From NCBI GenBank assembly GCA_027382625.1, contig JAJKFJ010022700.1, forward strand, positions 19,692 through 83,691: 64,000 nucleotides of DNA, in the 5' to 3' direction. This document shows, piece by piece, positions 27,641-38,127 of the stretch (the first letter of the stretch is position 1; each line of letters starts with the position of its first letter). Source of the stretch: Tetmemena sp. SeJ-2015 (Eukaryota; Ciliophora; Spirotrichea; Sporadotrichida; Oxytrichidae). The translations under genes and the position numbers were made by a program. The notes under the pieces were generated by a model, which was not told where the DNA came from, did not search any database, and saw nothing but the letters and a program-made list of their open reading frames with translations.

Positions 27641-28321
27641 ATGACTGAACAAGCAGCAAGCAATGTTCCGAGGATCCCTGTGCCACAACAAGAAGACTCA
27701 GCAGAACTTTTAGAGGAGGAGGAAAAACATGACCAGGTCAGCTCCAGGTCGCAGCACTCCATCATTAACGACGACTTCCTAAGTCAGCGCGAGTTCGACT
27801 ACGTTCGGCAGAGTGGCGTCCGGGTTCTCAGCAAGCAAGTGGTCAAGTGGACGCCAGTGGTACTTGGAACCAGGTTCCCACATCAGGTTTTGAGGTAGAA
27901 GCTACAATACCAGACCAGCACCCCACTCAACTCGGGCGAGGTGCCACCACAGCTGCTGGCACTGCCACCAGGGCCTATCATACGACTACCGCTAGAGCAG
28001 GTGGACAAAGCAGTGGAGAGGTTCGTGGATTTGAAGAGCATGGGCACCGACGACCGCCTCTGTCAGGGATTGCAGGCGTACCTCGAATTCGTCAAGTACC
28101 CCGGCCAGGACGAGGGGGCAAACGTAGCCTCAAAGAGCCTGCCCTCCCTGAAAGTCAACGGCAAGGAGAGCTTGTGGCAGGAATGTATCCGCTTCCTCAA
28201 GGCAGAGCGGCCAGACCTCACCTTCGAGGTTGCTTCCGGGCGATCAGGGCAGGGACCAGTCACGCGATCGAAGAGTCAGACTGTCAGGAAGAGGGAGGCG
28301 AAGCTGGAGGAGAAGCAGTGA
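27641..28321 (+). CDS. Transposon ORF1, 226 aa, upstream of DDE transposase
   Basis: Reads from MTEQAASNVPRIPVPQQ to KREAKLEEKQ and stops at TGA 28,319. One internal TAG (about 27,896) must be Gln, so the element uses the ciliate code. The protein has an acidic N-terminus, a middle part (VDKAVERFVDLKSMGTDDRL) and a basic C-terminus (TRSKSQTVRKREAKL). The same frame continues after the TGA into the transposase helix-turn-helix. ORF1 may therefore be a separate protein, or the TGA may be a nonsense mutation or lie in an unrecognised intron. Codons are much GC-richer than those of the host genes. Confidence 0.6.
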
Positions 28322-30510
28322 CTGATTGTTCAGAAGTACAAGGTTGAAGGTAAGCGGCCACTAGAAATCGCGACCGAGCTCAAGTTGCAGGCCGACTTCG
28401 TCAGGAAAACGCTGGCCTTCTTCAGGAGGGAGGTGAAGCGCAGGGTGGTGGAGGGCAGGCCGTATTCTAGACCGGGTGTCAAGCGAACTCGCAACGCCCC
28501 CCTGCTTTTGAAGGCGGTGGCTCTAGTTTTGGAGGACATGGGCATTTATCAGATATCAGCCGCCAAAGTTCAGAGCAAGCTCGCCGAGTTCAAGGCCAGC
28601 CGCCAAGAGTTTGATGCACTCAATGTTCCTTGCAAGGCAACCATCCTCAAGATCTTGCGGGAGCAGTTCCACCTCAGGTTCGGCAAGGATTCGGGAGCGA
28701 ACCCACGATATCGGGACCCTACCTACAACTAGAAGAGGCTCTGGGTGAGTTGACTGCTTGCCCAGTTCCTACTCGAGGACGCCCTCATCATTTCTGTGGA
28801 CGAGAGCAACTTTCGCTCGGACACCCTGCCCCACCGCTCCTGGACCTTCAATCAGGGTGACATGTTCCGCAAAGCGAAGGTAGTACCTCAACCTATGAGG
28901 GATGGCTAGAAACTGCTAGCGTTCGCTTAAGTAGATGCAACCTCGAAAAAAGTAAGGTAGCATTCCCCATTTTTTCAAGCAGTCTGTAGGTTCCGCCACG
29001 CAACCTCGAAAGTCGGGCCAGGTCCAGGCAAGATGTCGGACCACCACCACCCCATATGCAGGACTCCTCCATATTGCACCACCAACTAGTCATGTAAGCT
29101 ACTGCGCATCTAACTTGCTATAGGTCCGGGGCAAAGCAGGAGGCAGAGCAGCCAAGAAGGTCTGATTACAAAAGTACGCAAGCTGCTTTGAAAACCCAGC
29201 CTCTCCTTTCCAAAAGTTCGGTTGCACCACTAAAAAGTCTGCATTCCTCCTAGCCGATCTCTGCCAGGTCAGGTTTTTCTGCAAGATCAGCTACAACTAC
29301 TAAACCCCTGCTCAGAAACAGTGATGCGCCTATGCGGAAGGGTGGCACTCCTGCCAAAACAGGGAGGGTGATGGGCAAAATGGGCGTAAACTCTCAAAGT
29401 TCGTTGGGGAAAGCTGCTTCCAACGAGCAGGCCGACATGTTCTTGCTGCATACCCCTTGAAAAGTGGTGGCCCCCGGCCGTATGCGAGTACTCTCCCCTA
29501 TACTCGAGGAGTCAGAGTAGAAGCAGGGCAACCTGTCACTGAGCAAGCACTTCCAGAACTTGAAGTTGCTGTCCTCTGCAAAGAAGGCGAGCTCCGCCAC
29601 TGCCACGCCCATGAGGAGCCAACTCCAACTGACCGAACTGAACCGGACCTTCCTCGACCTCAAGCTGACCTCCACCCTGCGCAAGCTGAGCGAGCCCCTC
29701 GACGTGCAGGACCGCCTGCAAAAAGTGCTGATCACACCACGTAAACTCAAGCTGTCCAGTCAAAGCAGTGGGCCCTCTGCCAACACCCGCCAGGACCGCC
29801 TAGGTAAGTGGCTGCCTGGTGATTTTCCTGACCACCTTGTAGGATAAGTTGCTGACCACAAGCAGGTAGCTGCACCGTGCCTTGCTGCCTACCCTGTCAG
29901 TGCAATTCCTCCACCCCTCCCCAAGAAGTGCAAGCCCATAGCAGAGTTCCAGCGCGACATGCAGCAAAACCTGGGCGAGTACGGCCTCCTGGCCAGGCAG
30001 CTCTCGATTTAGAGGTCCAAGGTGAAGAAGCAGCAGTTCTCCCTCAGTTTCATTGCTGCCATCAGCTAAGATCGCCTGATCTCTAGTCAAATCATAGAGG
30101 GCGCCTTCGATTCCACGCTGTTCGAAAACTTTCTGTACCAGACACTCCGCTATGTGCGCACTGACCCTGAACTTAGCAGGAGGCGCGTGGTATTGCTGAT
30201 GGACAACGCCGTCATCCACAAGTACTCTCAAGTTTTGGAGACCGCTCGCAAGTTTCGAGTGACGCTGCTCTTTAATGCGGAGTACTCCCCCTGGTTGAAC
30301 CCTGTCGAGCATTTGTTCCACGCCATCAAGCAGCAACTGAGCATGACCAGCATAGAAACCAAGTAAGCTTGCAACATTTAACGCCCTCTAGAGCACATTT
30401 GGTGAAGCGCGTCGGCGAGGTGCTGACCGCCATGTCGGAGCAGGACTACCGCAAACTCTGGGTGGTGGCCATCAAGAAATGGATGCACACTCTCAGATTT
30501 GGATTTGTTT
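28322..30510 (+). CDS. IS630/Tc1-type DDE transposase with introns, GC-rich
   Basis: Cut-and-paste transposase family. An N-terminal helix-turn-helix region (KRPLEIATELKLQADFVRKT) is followed by the first catalytic Asp in IISVDESNFRSD (about 28,785). After an insertion of several hundred bp comes a helical stretch (SLSKHFQNLKLLSSAKK), then FSLSFIAAIS (about 30,035). The second Asp is in VVLLMDNAVIH (about 30,187) and the Glu in YSPWLNPVEHLFH (about 30,290). The end is TLRFGFV with a TGA. Internal TAG/TAA codons are Gln. Short GT-AG introns are inferred at 28,745-28,765, 29,897-29,922 and 30,363-30,391. A further junction near 29,803-29,841 has GT...AG ends but does not quite keep frame. Positions 28,930-29,510 are poorly coding and may be an intron or insertion. 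The gene may be decayed. Confidence 0.75.
28745..28765 (+). other. Candidate 21-nt intron in transposase
   Basis: Starts GTGAGT and ends CCCAG. It contains the only in-frame TGA between the helix-turn-helix and the first catalytic Asp. Its removal keeps frame and gives RLW-FLLEDALIISVDES. Confidence 0.55.
29897..29922 (+). other. Candidate 26-nt intron in transposase
   Basis: GTGCAA...CCAAG. Removal changes frame exactly as needed to join LPTLS to KCKPIAEFQRDMQQN. Confidence 0.6.
30363..30391 (+). other. Candidate 29-nt intron in transposase
   Basis: GTAAGC...CTCTAG. Removal joins SMTSIETK to AHLVKRVGEVL in frame. Confidence 0.75.
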
Positions 30511-31078
30511 GAACACAAAGTGGCAGCAACTCTACAATTATCTACACCCTCCTATCATGCATGCGAGTTCTCTCCTGTTTTTAATGATATAAGCTTTAAA
30601 TATATTAAGGCACTATTATAAATCACTTTCTAGCGGTCAGGCGGTCGTGGTTGCTGTCAGGATCACCGCTGCACCTTCACAAAACTTGCACCTCCATGTC
30701 ATGTTTTTGAGCTCCCTCCCAAATTTTAGAGGGGCCTACCATAAATCAGGGGTACCCCCCTTAAAAACAGAGGGTCCTGCCATTTAGAGCAGGGTATGTC
30801 CAACTTTTGAAGGGTGTCACGCCAAGTAGCCAAGGTACCCCCTTCGATTCCTAGTACCCCCTACCTTTTTATAGGGCACCCCCTCGAATCAGGCAACATT
30901 GGTCAAAAGTGGGCAGGATCGGATCGAATCCCTACATTTGTGAACAGTTGGAGGCGCCAGCGTGCAGGAAGACTAGTGATCAGGCAGGTTGACGCTACAT
31001 GTCAGGAAGGTAAGTAGACAATGTAAGTAAAACTTAGCCATCATGAATTAAACATGGCAAGGTTCAAACCCATGCTTA
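30511..31078. other. 3' part of GC-rich island with short degenerate repeats
   Basis: From about 30,725 to 30,900 short motifs of the form GGGGTACCCCC or AGGG...CCCCCT recur at irregular spacing of about 30-40 bp. No gene is seen. Composition returns to AT-rich at about 31.1 kb, so this may be the right end of the island. No terminal inverted repeat matching the left end was found by eye. Confidence 0.45.
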
Positions 31079-31091
31079 GGTTTTGGGGTTT
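31079..31091 (+). repeat. Telomere-like G4T4 tract
   Basis: GGTTTTGGGGTTT, the spirotrich telomere repeat unit, 115 bp beyond the 3' end of the minus-strand transposase. Confidence 0.6.
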
Positions 31092-31205
31092 CGTCAGCAT
31101 GTCTAAGCTAGAAAGTTGCCAATGCTTTAAATATTTAAATATCCTAATCTAGATTAATTTTTCATTCAATGATTTATGCGCTTTCATATTCATCCTATAA
31201 TTAGC

Positions 31206-32279
31206 TCATTAAAAAATTAAACCTAACTTCTTCATCTTATTCAAACAAAGCTCTCGAACTTTTTCATTATCGATACTTGCAAATGATTGCTGAATTAGTT
31301 TTCTTGGGTTTATCTTTTCATTTACTAGAGATGCTCTCATCTTCAATCTCTTGTACGAGTTTTTTAATAGAGAGAAGAAGTTTTCTATTGGATTATATTG
31401 AGGAGAATAAGGAGGGGTAAATATTAACTCTATCGAGAGTTCTCTGCAAAGTGATTTAATCCTTTTACTATGATGGACTCTCAAGTTATCTAGGACTATT
31501 GTTAGGTTTTACTATTTGAAGATGTCCTTGATGCCGAGAATGTAGTCAAAAAATTTATCAGTGTCTATTGATTTAGCGTGGATGTAGTAAAGTTCAACCC
31601 CTCGAGAGAATGAAATTCCACAAATCACCGCCAGGCTTTCTTAATTTTGTAGCTTGTCTTGGATTTCTATATTTGAATTTCTATTGCTGTAGTCGAGCTT
31701 GAGTCTTGTTGATATAGTGAACATAACTTCATCCAGGAACACTAGCTCTCTGTGGCTGTCGATAGATTCTTGGATTACCTATAGCATTTATTGCTCTAGT
31801 ATTGAAACTTTCTCTTTCTGTTTAGGAGTTTAGTATTTGAGAGTAACTATAGTCTTTCTTTTAATATGATTCCTTTTGTAGACTACTCTTAGTTAAGAAG
31901 GGGAGATAAATTGGTTAGGGAATCTGCGATGAAACATGATGCACCTATCAAGAAGAGTCATGCCAGCCTATTAAATTAATGTGTCTTGCGAGATCAGGAA
32001 CTCTAATTGCTCTTACGAAAATTAGGGATTCCTTATTATTAAGTGTTATTCTGGTTATGTCTTCTTCTTTTAAGTTTTTGTTTCTATGCATAGCATTCTC
32101 ACTATCCTTTGATTTATGCCTGTTAGCTTGCTAATTGCAGAGTAGCTAAAGTATATTAAGCTCTCATTAGATGGAGTTAATGTTCTGAAGCGTAGAAGTA
32201 TAATCATTTCCTCAACGCTTCTCACTTCTTAAATTAATTGCTTATCCAAAGTTGTTATCTTGCATCCCCCTTCATCCAT
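31206..32279 (-). CDS. Intact TBE-like (IS630/Tc1 superfamily) transposase, 357 aa
   Basis: A single u frame of 358 codons from MDEGGCKITTLDKQ to a TGA, with many TAA/TAG codons as Gln and no interruption. Catalytic residues are visible: the first Asp in ELVFLDEVMFTIS, the second in TIVLDNLRVHHSKR, and the Glu in TPPYSPQYNPIENFF. The N-terminal third should hold the helix-turn-helix. Size and motifs fit the roughly 42-kDa transposase of telomere-bearing elements (TBEs) of Oxytricha-type ciliates, which take part in germline DNA elimination. That assignment rests on family knowledge and needs a search. The intact frame suggests a recent or still selected copy. Composition is AT-rich, unlike the transposase at 28-30 kb, so the two belong to different lineages. 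Confidence 0.85.
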
Positions 32280-32601
32280 CTCTAAAATCAAAGTCAATTT
32301 CAAAACCATAGTTTATTAGAATAGATATAAAAGAATTATGGAGACGAAGCATTCATTAATCATTTAATGGTTGAAATAAGCTACTAGTGCTATGATATTT
32401 TCTCAAATGTTAAATTATGATTAGTTTTAAGAAAGGAAAGATGCCATAAAGCAAAGAAAATTTTATATCTTAAAGCAATAAAGAAAATGTTTTTAGGAAT
32501 TTATAGATCAAGTAATTTGTATAAGAACTGTCTAATGACTAAGAAGTAATGTTTTAGATTTAATATAGGAATAAATGAATATAATGAAATATTAAAAGTA
32601 A

Positions 32602-32615
32602 GGTTTTGGGGTTTT
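32602..32615 (+). repeat. Telomere-like G4T4 tract
   Basis: GGTTTTGGGGTTTT, 323 bp upstream of the transposase start, in the same orientation as the tract at 31,079. TBE termini carry telomeric repeats, and this one has the orientation of a right end. The left counterpart is not inverted, so the pair is not a standard TIR. Confidence 0.6.
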
Positions 32616-32637
32616 CCTTACTTTAGGACTTTTCATC

Positions 32638-32656
32638 CGCGCGGAAATTCCGCGCG
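32638..32656. repeat. GC palindrome, 19 bp
   Basis: CGCGCGGAAATTCCGCGCG is a near-perfect inverted repeat in AT-rich DNA and the exact reverse complement of the core of the next copy at 32,768-32,786. Confidence 0.8.
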
Positions 32657-32763
32657 ATCAATTAAAGGATTATATAAATATAATGATCTAATATGATAAA
32701 TATTCTTAGATCTCCAACAATATTATCTCTCATTGCTGATTAAATATAAGGAAGTAAATAATA

Positions 32764-32790
32764 ACACCGCGCGGAATTTCCGCGCGGTGT
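32764..32790. repeat. GC palindrome, 27 bp perfect stem
   Basis: Two 13-bp arms (ACACCGCGCGGAA and its complement) around a single T. Together with the copy at 32,638 it brackets about 110 bp of AT-rich DNA. Could be paired element ends or a protein-binding hairpin. Confidence 0.8.
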
Positions 32791-33595
32791 TTACTTAAAA
32801 TTATTTTTAATGTGTTCACTTTTTCTTCTTTAGATAGAATAAATATAGACTCAATAAGAATGAGATTTAGTTTATACTCGCCGAGGATATTTACTCTGGC
32901 CTTTATATGTCAATTCTTTTATAAATATCGCTATTATTTAAAGTGGCTAATGGCGATACCTTGCTTATATAGAGATAAAATGTAAAAAACGAGAGTTACT
33001 TATATGAATAGAAATAAAATTAACATGACGAATACAATTTGAATTTTGCAAATGAAATAAAAAAGAAATGAATTGATAAATGAAAAAGTTATTAAAGAAC
33101 ATAATTTTTAGATATAAATATGAAATATATTTACAAAAAAGGATTCTTATGTTTCTTACATTTTTATTGAAGTCTTGGAGATAGGGTTTCTACTTTCATG
33201 TTGTATGAGTCTCGCTAGTTTATGTTTTAAATATCAAATTATAAATTATTAATTGAGCAATAATAAGATCGAGTGAGGATTCATTTAACTTTATATTACC
33301 CTCCAAATTCTTTCTATTTTACTAACTACTAAACTCGTGTTGAACGTAATTCGTAGCAAAATCAAGCAGAATAAGAGATAAATATGGAGCTATCTAATAA
33401 TAAATAAGAAAGATGAAGAGCATCAATAACTGACAGCATTTTTTGCACTCTGATGTTCTCGAGAGTGCTCTGCACCTAGGCAACAACATACAATAATTAA
33501 ATAAGTGGCGGGCTCTTTCATAAATTTAAAATTTGAATTTAGATTGGCAACAATCCTAGCTAAGAACAAGTACAACCTTAGCAAAACACAAGCTA
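32791..33595. other. AT-rich gap, no gene seen
   Basis: Non-coding by eye. Could be internal or flanking DNA of the TBE-like element. Confidence 0.5.
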
Positions 33596-34412
33596 AACTA
33601 ATGTTGGGAACAGAACCAAACAAGATGCTGTGTGCACTAAGTGCAAAGGAGAGCTCTCTGAGTTGAGCTCGAGCAAGAGATCACTGTGCTTTAAATTGTC
33701 AAGCCAAGAGTTGAGAAGTCGGTGGCGTTTAAACTATCGCACCTGATGCTCCTCTTGTTACTGCTCCAGAGATCAATGAGGAGAAGAAAATTTTTGAATG
33801 CGAGTAATGTCAACGACAATTCGAATATCCTCAGAGCCTCAAGCGGCACATCAAGAAAGTCCACTCAGACAAACCTAAGATCTATATGAACATTAGAAAG
33901 TGGACAGTCGCTATCCTTGCTCAACTTGTGAGACATTCTTCACTCTGCTTTCTTCAAGAAACACATGGAGAAGAAGCACATGGCTGAGTTCGTAAATGAG
34001 GACAAAGAGAAACTTTTTTAAGTTTGGTGCCAGCTAAAGAGGCAAGCACGATACCTTACAAGGTTCAACTAAAGAGGAAGCAAGAGAGAAGAAGAGGAAT
34101 GAGGTCATGAATCAGAAGCCTTAGTGTTTGGTGTCAAGTTTCAGCTAGCTCAAGCAAGACTCCATGCTTGAGAGTTGTAACTTTGGAGGAGTGTGTTCAA
34201 AATACCTCCACCTTGCTGATGCGAAGCGAAGAGACACCATCATACAAGAAGAGTATGCTTACAAGATCTTCCCTTACGAATACCTTGTAAAGAAGGAAGA
34301 GAGAGGTCTTGAGTTCGCGAACGAACTGACCGTGTTGAGAGAAGCGAGGGACAAAAACTTGAAGTACGTAGCGATATATAATCTTATTTTATTGATTTCT
34401 TCAGATTTTTAA
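33596..34412 (+). pseudogene. C2H2 zinc-finger ORF with frame breaks
   Basis: One classical C2H2 finger is clear at about 33,795-33,870 (FECEQCQRQFEYPQSLKRHI, then KKVH). A second begins YPCSTCETFFTLLS and continues FKKHMEKKHMAEF only after a one-base frame change at about 33,950. Before the first finger, a Cys-rich stretch (VCTKCKGELSELSSS) is in another frame. After the fingers the frame changes again, then runs to 34,412 (SCNFGGVCSKYLHLADAKRR, KIFPYEYLVKKEERG). No pointer-flanked insert explains the shifts, so decay is more likely. It lies next to the TBE-like transposase on the opposite strand. TBEs are known to carry a zinc-finger ORF, so this could be its remnant. Confidence 0.5.
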
Positions 34413-34508
34413 TTTTTAAAGAGTTTGAAAGGAAGATAAAATCTGAAGTTTTATAAGTTAGAAATAAAAGCCGAAATTAGGAATATTTAATTGATTAAAC
34501 CATCATTA

Positions 34509-35072
34509 TCATTAAAGGCTGTCTTAGGTCATATAATTTCTATATTAATATCTGTCTACGTATTCAGCCTATCCCTCCTCACTGATATCATTTTCATCTT
34601 CCCACTCCTCTTCATCCTCATCCTCTTCCTCTTCATTTTCTTCTTCTTCATCTTCTTCATTAATATCTTCATTTCCATTTTACGAACTTTCATAATCCTA
34701 AATATCTTCAGCAGCTGCGCGAGCTGCTTATGCAAGCTAGTTTTCTTTAAATCTATTAAGTTGAATTTATTAATTTGCACTTTCTAATAGTTTCTCTAGG
34801 CTCTATATAAACTGTTAGCTTTGCTGAATATTTTTTAGTACTTTTGGCTTTTCATTTTCGTATTCAATACTTTTAGATAGGAGTGTGGTTAAATATTCAG
34901 GTTAATTTGCGTCCTGAAAGAATCTCTATCTCTCTATTCGTATCTAGTTGTAATTTGCATCGTATCTTTTGCCATCATAAGTATTTGAAAAATAGAATTC
35001 TGTCATATCTTTGAAATCCTTTTACTTTCTTTCTTCCTCATCTAATTCTCCTCTATCATCAACATTTTCTTA
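34509..35072 (-). CDS. Acidic-tailed protein, about 187 codons, N-terminus not found
   Basis: Open from about 35,069 (ENVDDRGELDEEERKQKDF) to TGA at 34,509 with many Gln TAA/TAG codons. The middle is helical (LLSKSIEYENEKPKVLKNIQ; FIQSLEKLLESANQQIQLNR). An Ala-rich turn (AQAARAAAEDIQDYESS) leads to a long Glu/Asp run (34,580-34,660) and the end EGQAEYVDRYQYRNYMT. A TGA precedes the open region, so the start is in a separate MDS or at the internal Met near 35,000. No family is recognised; acidic tails like this occur in nuclear and ribosome-assembly proteins. Confidence 0.6.
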
Positions 35073-37589
35073 TCAATTTATTACAAAACAGTATAAAAAT
35101 TAAACAAACTTTTATACTTCTTTCAATATCGAGGGACTTAAGCTATTTTAAAATAAAAGTAAATCTCAGCGACTTTAATTAATCTCTCTATTTTAAATTT
35201 AAGTTAATTTTTAAAGTTAATGAGAATCTTAAGTTATCTTTTATGAAAAATTTTAAAAAAATTTAAAAATTTTTTTCCAAAAATTATTTCAAATTTAATT
35301 TTAAAAAATTTATAAATTTAATTTTTTAAAAATTTTAAATTTTAATTGGAATAGGGTTTTAATTTCAAAAATATTAAATTTAAAAAAAAGTTAAAATTAA
35401 TTTTCACCTCTTTTTCTTTAGTTTTTTTCTGATAAATTTTTAAACGAAATTTAATTTTTATTATTAAGTAAAAGTCAAATCTTTAAATTTTTAAATTAAT
35501 TGAACTATAAAAGAGTTTTTAACTTTTAATTTAATAATGACTGGTGTTTTAAATTTATCTAGCTTTTCTTTTTTCTTTAAATTTCAAAACCCCCAAGAGA
35601 TCAGTGATTAAAACCCAAAGCGATGCCCTTAAATTTTAAAATCTTTTCCTATTTAAAAAAATAAAAATTTATATCCCCTTATTTTTCTTTTGAAAATTCT
35701 TTTAAAATATATTCTTCATGACTAGAACCTTCTGCTTAAAATTATTTTAATTCTTATTCTTATAACCCACTATTCATTTAACTTATTTACCTTTAAATCA
35801 AAATTAATATGGGTTTCTTCTTTTATTATCTCAGAAGCTCTTTCAGCAGTTAGAAATGTTGCGCGCACTTTTCAACTACTTTCTCAATTTTATTTCTTCT
35901 ATTAGAGTTTAAATTTAATTTTTTAATTTTGGGGCTCAAGAAAATTTCTGTTTTGGAAAAAAAATTTTTATAATTTTATGTTGAGTAAAATGGAGTAATA
36001 AATATTTAAATATGAGAAACTTCAAATACCACATATCAAATCCATTATTAATAAATTATATCTCATTTAATTTTCAATTAAATTTTTATCTATAATTGGC
36101 TTCCTTAGAAATGATTAATTATCCTCTTTGAGACTTAAAGATGAAAAAATTGATTTTGATAGATAAGTATTAAAGAGGAAGCTTTAAAACAATATCTTGG
36201 AAATCAATTATTTCACAGATAAAAATTAAATCAAAATTTTAGAAACTTTATTTCAACATTATGAATATTATTTTCTCTTAATGAATTAGCATTTTTCATA
36301 TTATCATTCAGCAGATTCCCTTCTTAATATGTAGCTATCTTTTCTCATGAATTTTTTTTAAAAAAACGAATTTATTTAATTTTAGCATTTTGTTGTTAGA
36401 AAGAAAAAATTTTTTTATTTTTTTCCTTTTAAAAAATTTTTTAAAATAAAAATTTTAAATAATAAAAATAAAAAAAGTTTTGAAGTTTTTTTTTTTTATT
36501 TAAAAATTTTAATTTTTTAATTCATCTTACTTTTACAAAACCTAAATGTCTGAGTGTGTGTATGCTCTTTAAAAATGGATTTATTCCTCAAATAAAAGTA
36601 ATTGCTTTTCTTTTTCCTCAATTATTATTGGCTTTTTAAGACTAGCGCTCATTATAAAAGTTTGATTTTAAAAGAGTTATTTTTATTTTATTTTGGGATT
36701 TAAATGTAGCAAACGATCAACATTTTGGTAGTTTAATATCTAAAAAAAACTTGTTTTGTTTAAAATTTAAAAGAAACAATTTAAAACTCTTAACTTGAAT
36801 TCTTTTTGCTATTTCCAAGCCAAAACATTTATATTATAGATATATAAATCCACTTAATTTTTTAAAAAATTTAAAAAGGGATTTTCTAATTTTTTCAAAT
36901 TATTAAAACTCGAAATTAATTTATTGTTATAAAAACTTGATTTTTTGAATTTTTATTTTTTTTTTTAAATTTCGGCTCAATTCCGATCATAAAATTAATT
37001 AAAATTGAATTTGCATATATTTTATAAATTTATTTAAGTTGCCTTGGCTTTGATTTAAAGAATGGAATTATAAAACTTTTATATATAAAGTATAAAAATT
37101 GCTGTTTTATATTTTATTGATCAGACTGATAGTCTTCTCTTTTTTTGATATTTTCAACATTCTAGTAATTTCTTATAACAGATTCTTAAAGGGAGTTCTA
37201 GTATTTTTCTAGATCACTGAAGGAGACATATATCGTTTATATTAAAGTATTAGCTCTGCCAAATACTTTTTAATTGGCTTAAAATAAGGAAATCGGAATT
37301 TTGTATTTCATTCGGGCAGAGAAGACATATTTATTTCCTAAAATAAAGAACTTCTTATATATTAACAATATTTTATAGGTTCAATTAAAAATAACATTCA
37401 TATGCTACTAAAATCTTAAAAAGTTCCAAAATATCAAATAAAAAAATTCGTATTATATTTTTTATTTATGATTAAATTTTAAAAGAATATAATCGAGACA
37501 CACCAAAGCACCTACAATTTCTTAGAGTATCATCCCAATATTTAAAGTAGTAATATAAGGACTCATCAAATAAATTAAAATTTAATTAT
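35073..37589. other. Extremely AT-rich DNA, possible small coding island at 35.8 kb
   Basis: Mostly long A and T runs. On the minus strand about 35,835-35,910 reads KIEKVVEKCAQHFQLLKELL and then RQQKKKP, with GC-richer bases. It may be a C-terminal MDS of the MORN gene upstream or of another minus-strand gene. Nothing else is recognisable. Confidence 0.45.
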
Positions 37590-38017
37590 TTATATTCATT
37601 ACCTAAGTATTCTCCTCTTGAATTATATAACGCAGCTTAGCTCATTAAAGGATAATTATCATACCAGGTTCCCTCCCAAATATTTTCTAAATGAATCTGA
37701 ATTAATCCATATTTTATAAATAAATTTTAAAAAATAATAAAAGTTTGGGTTTCATGGGATTTTTAAAAAAAAAAAAGTTTTTTACGATAATATTTGCAAT
37801 TATCTATGCATTCCAAAAAATAGATTAAGCATTCTTTAATTTGAGCTGCTTATATTTTAATTTTAATTACATTTTTAAAACCAAATCAAAAAAAAAATTT
37901 CAAAAATACTTACCAATCTAGGTAAAAATATATTTTTTAAAAAAACATGTTTAATTTATTTTTCTTTTTAGGGGGTTTCTTGGTTTTTCACTTTTTATTA
38001 AAAAAAAAAAAAAAAAG

Positions 38018-38073
<56 letters not shown>

Positions 38074-38096
38074 CCAATGAAAAAATTTTTAAAAAC

Positions 38097-38127
<31 letters not shown>

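Noticed and set aside
28319..28753. TGA read as tryptophan (all stops reassigned)
   Set aside because: TGA ends every clear gene here (TBE-like transposase, CDS1, PAM18, channels) exactly where the family ends. Only two TGAs in one transposon argue otherwise, and one can be spliced out.
29394..30336. Minus-strand ORFs of 118 and 178 codons
   Set aside because: They are shadows of the plus-strand transposase, which has catalytic motifs.
34491..34787. Plus-strand hydrophobic ORF and basic Met/Lys-rich minus-strand ORF
   Set aside because: Both are frame shadows of the acidic tail of the minus-strand gene at 34,509-35,072.
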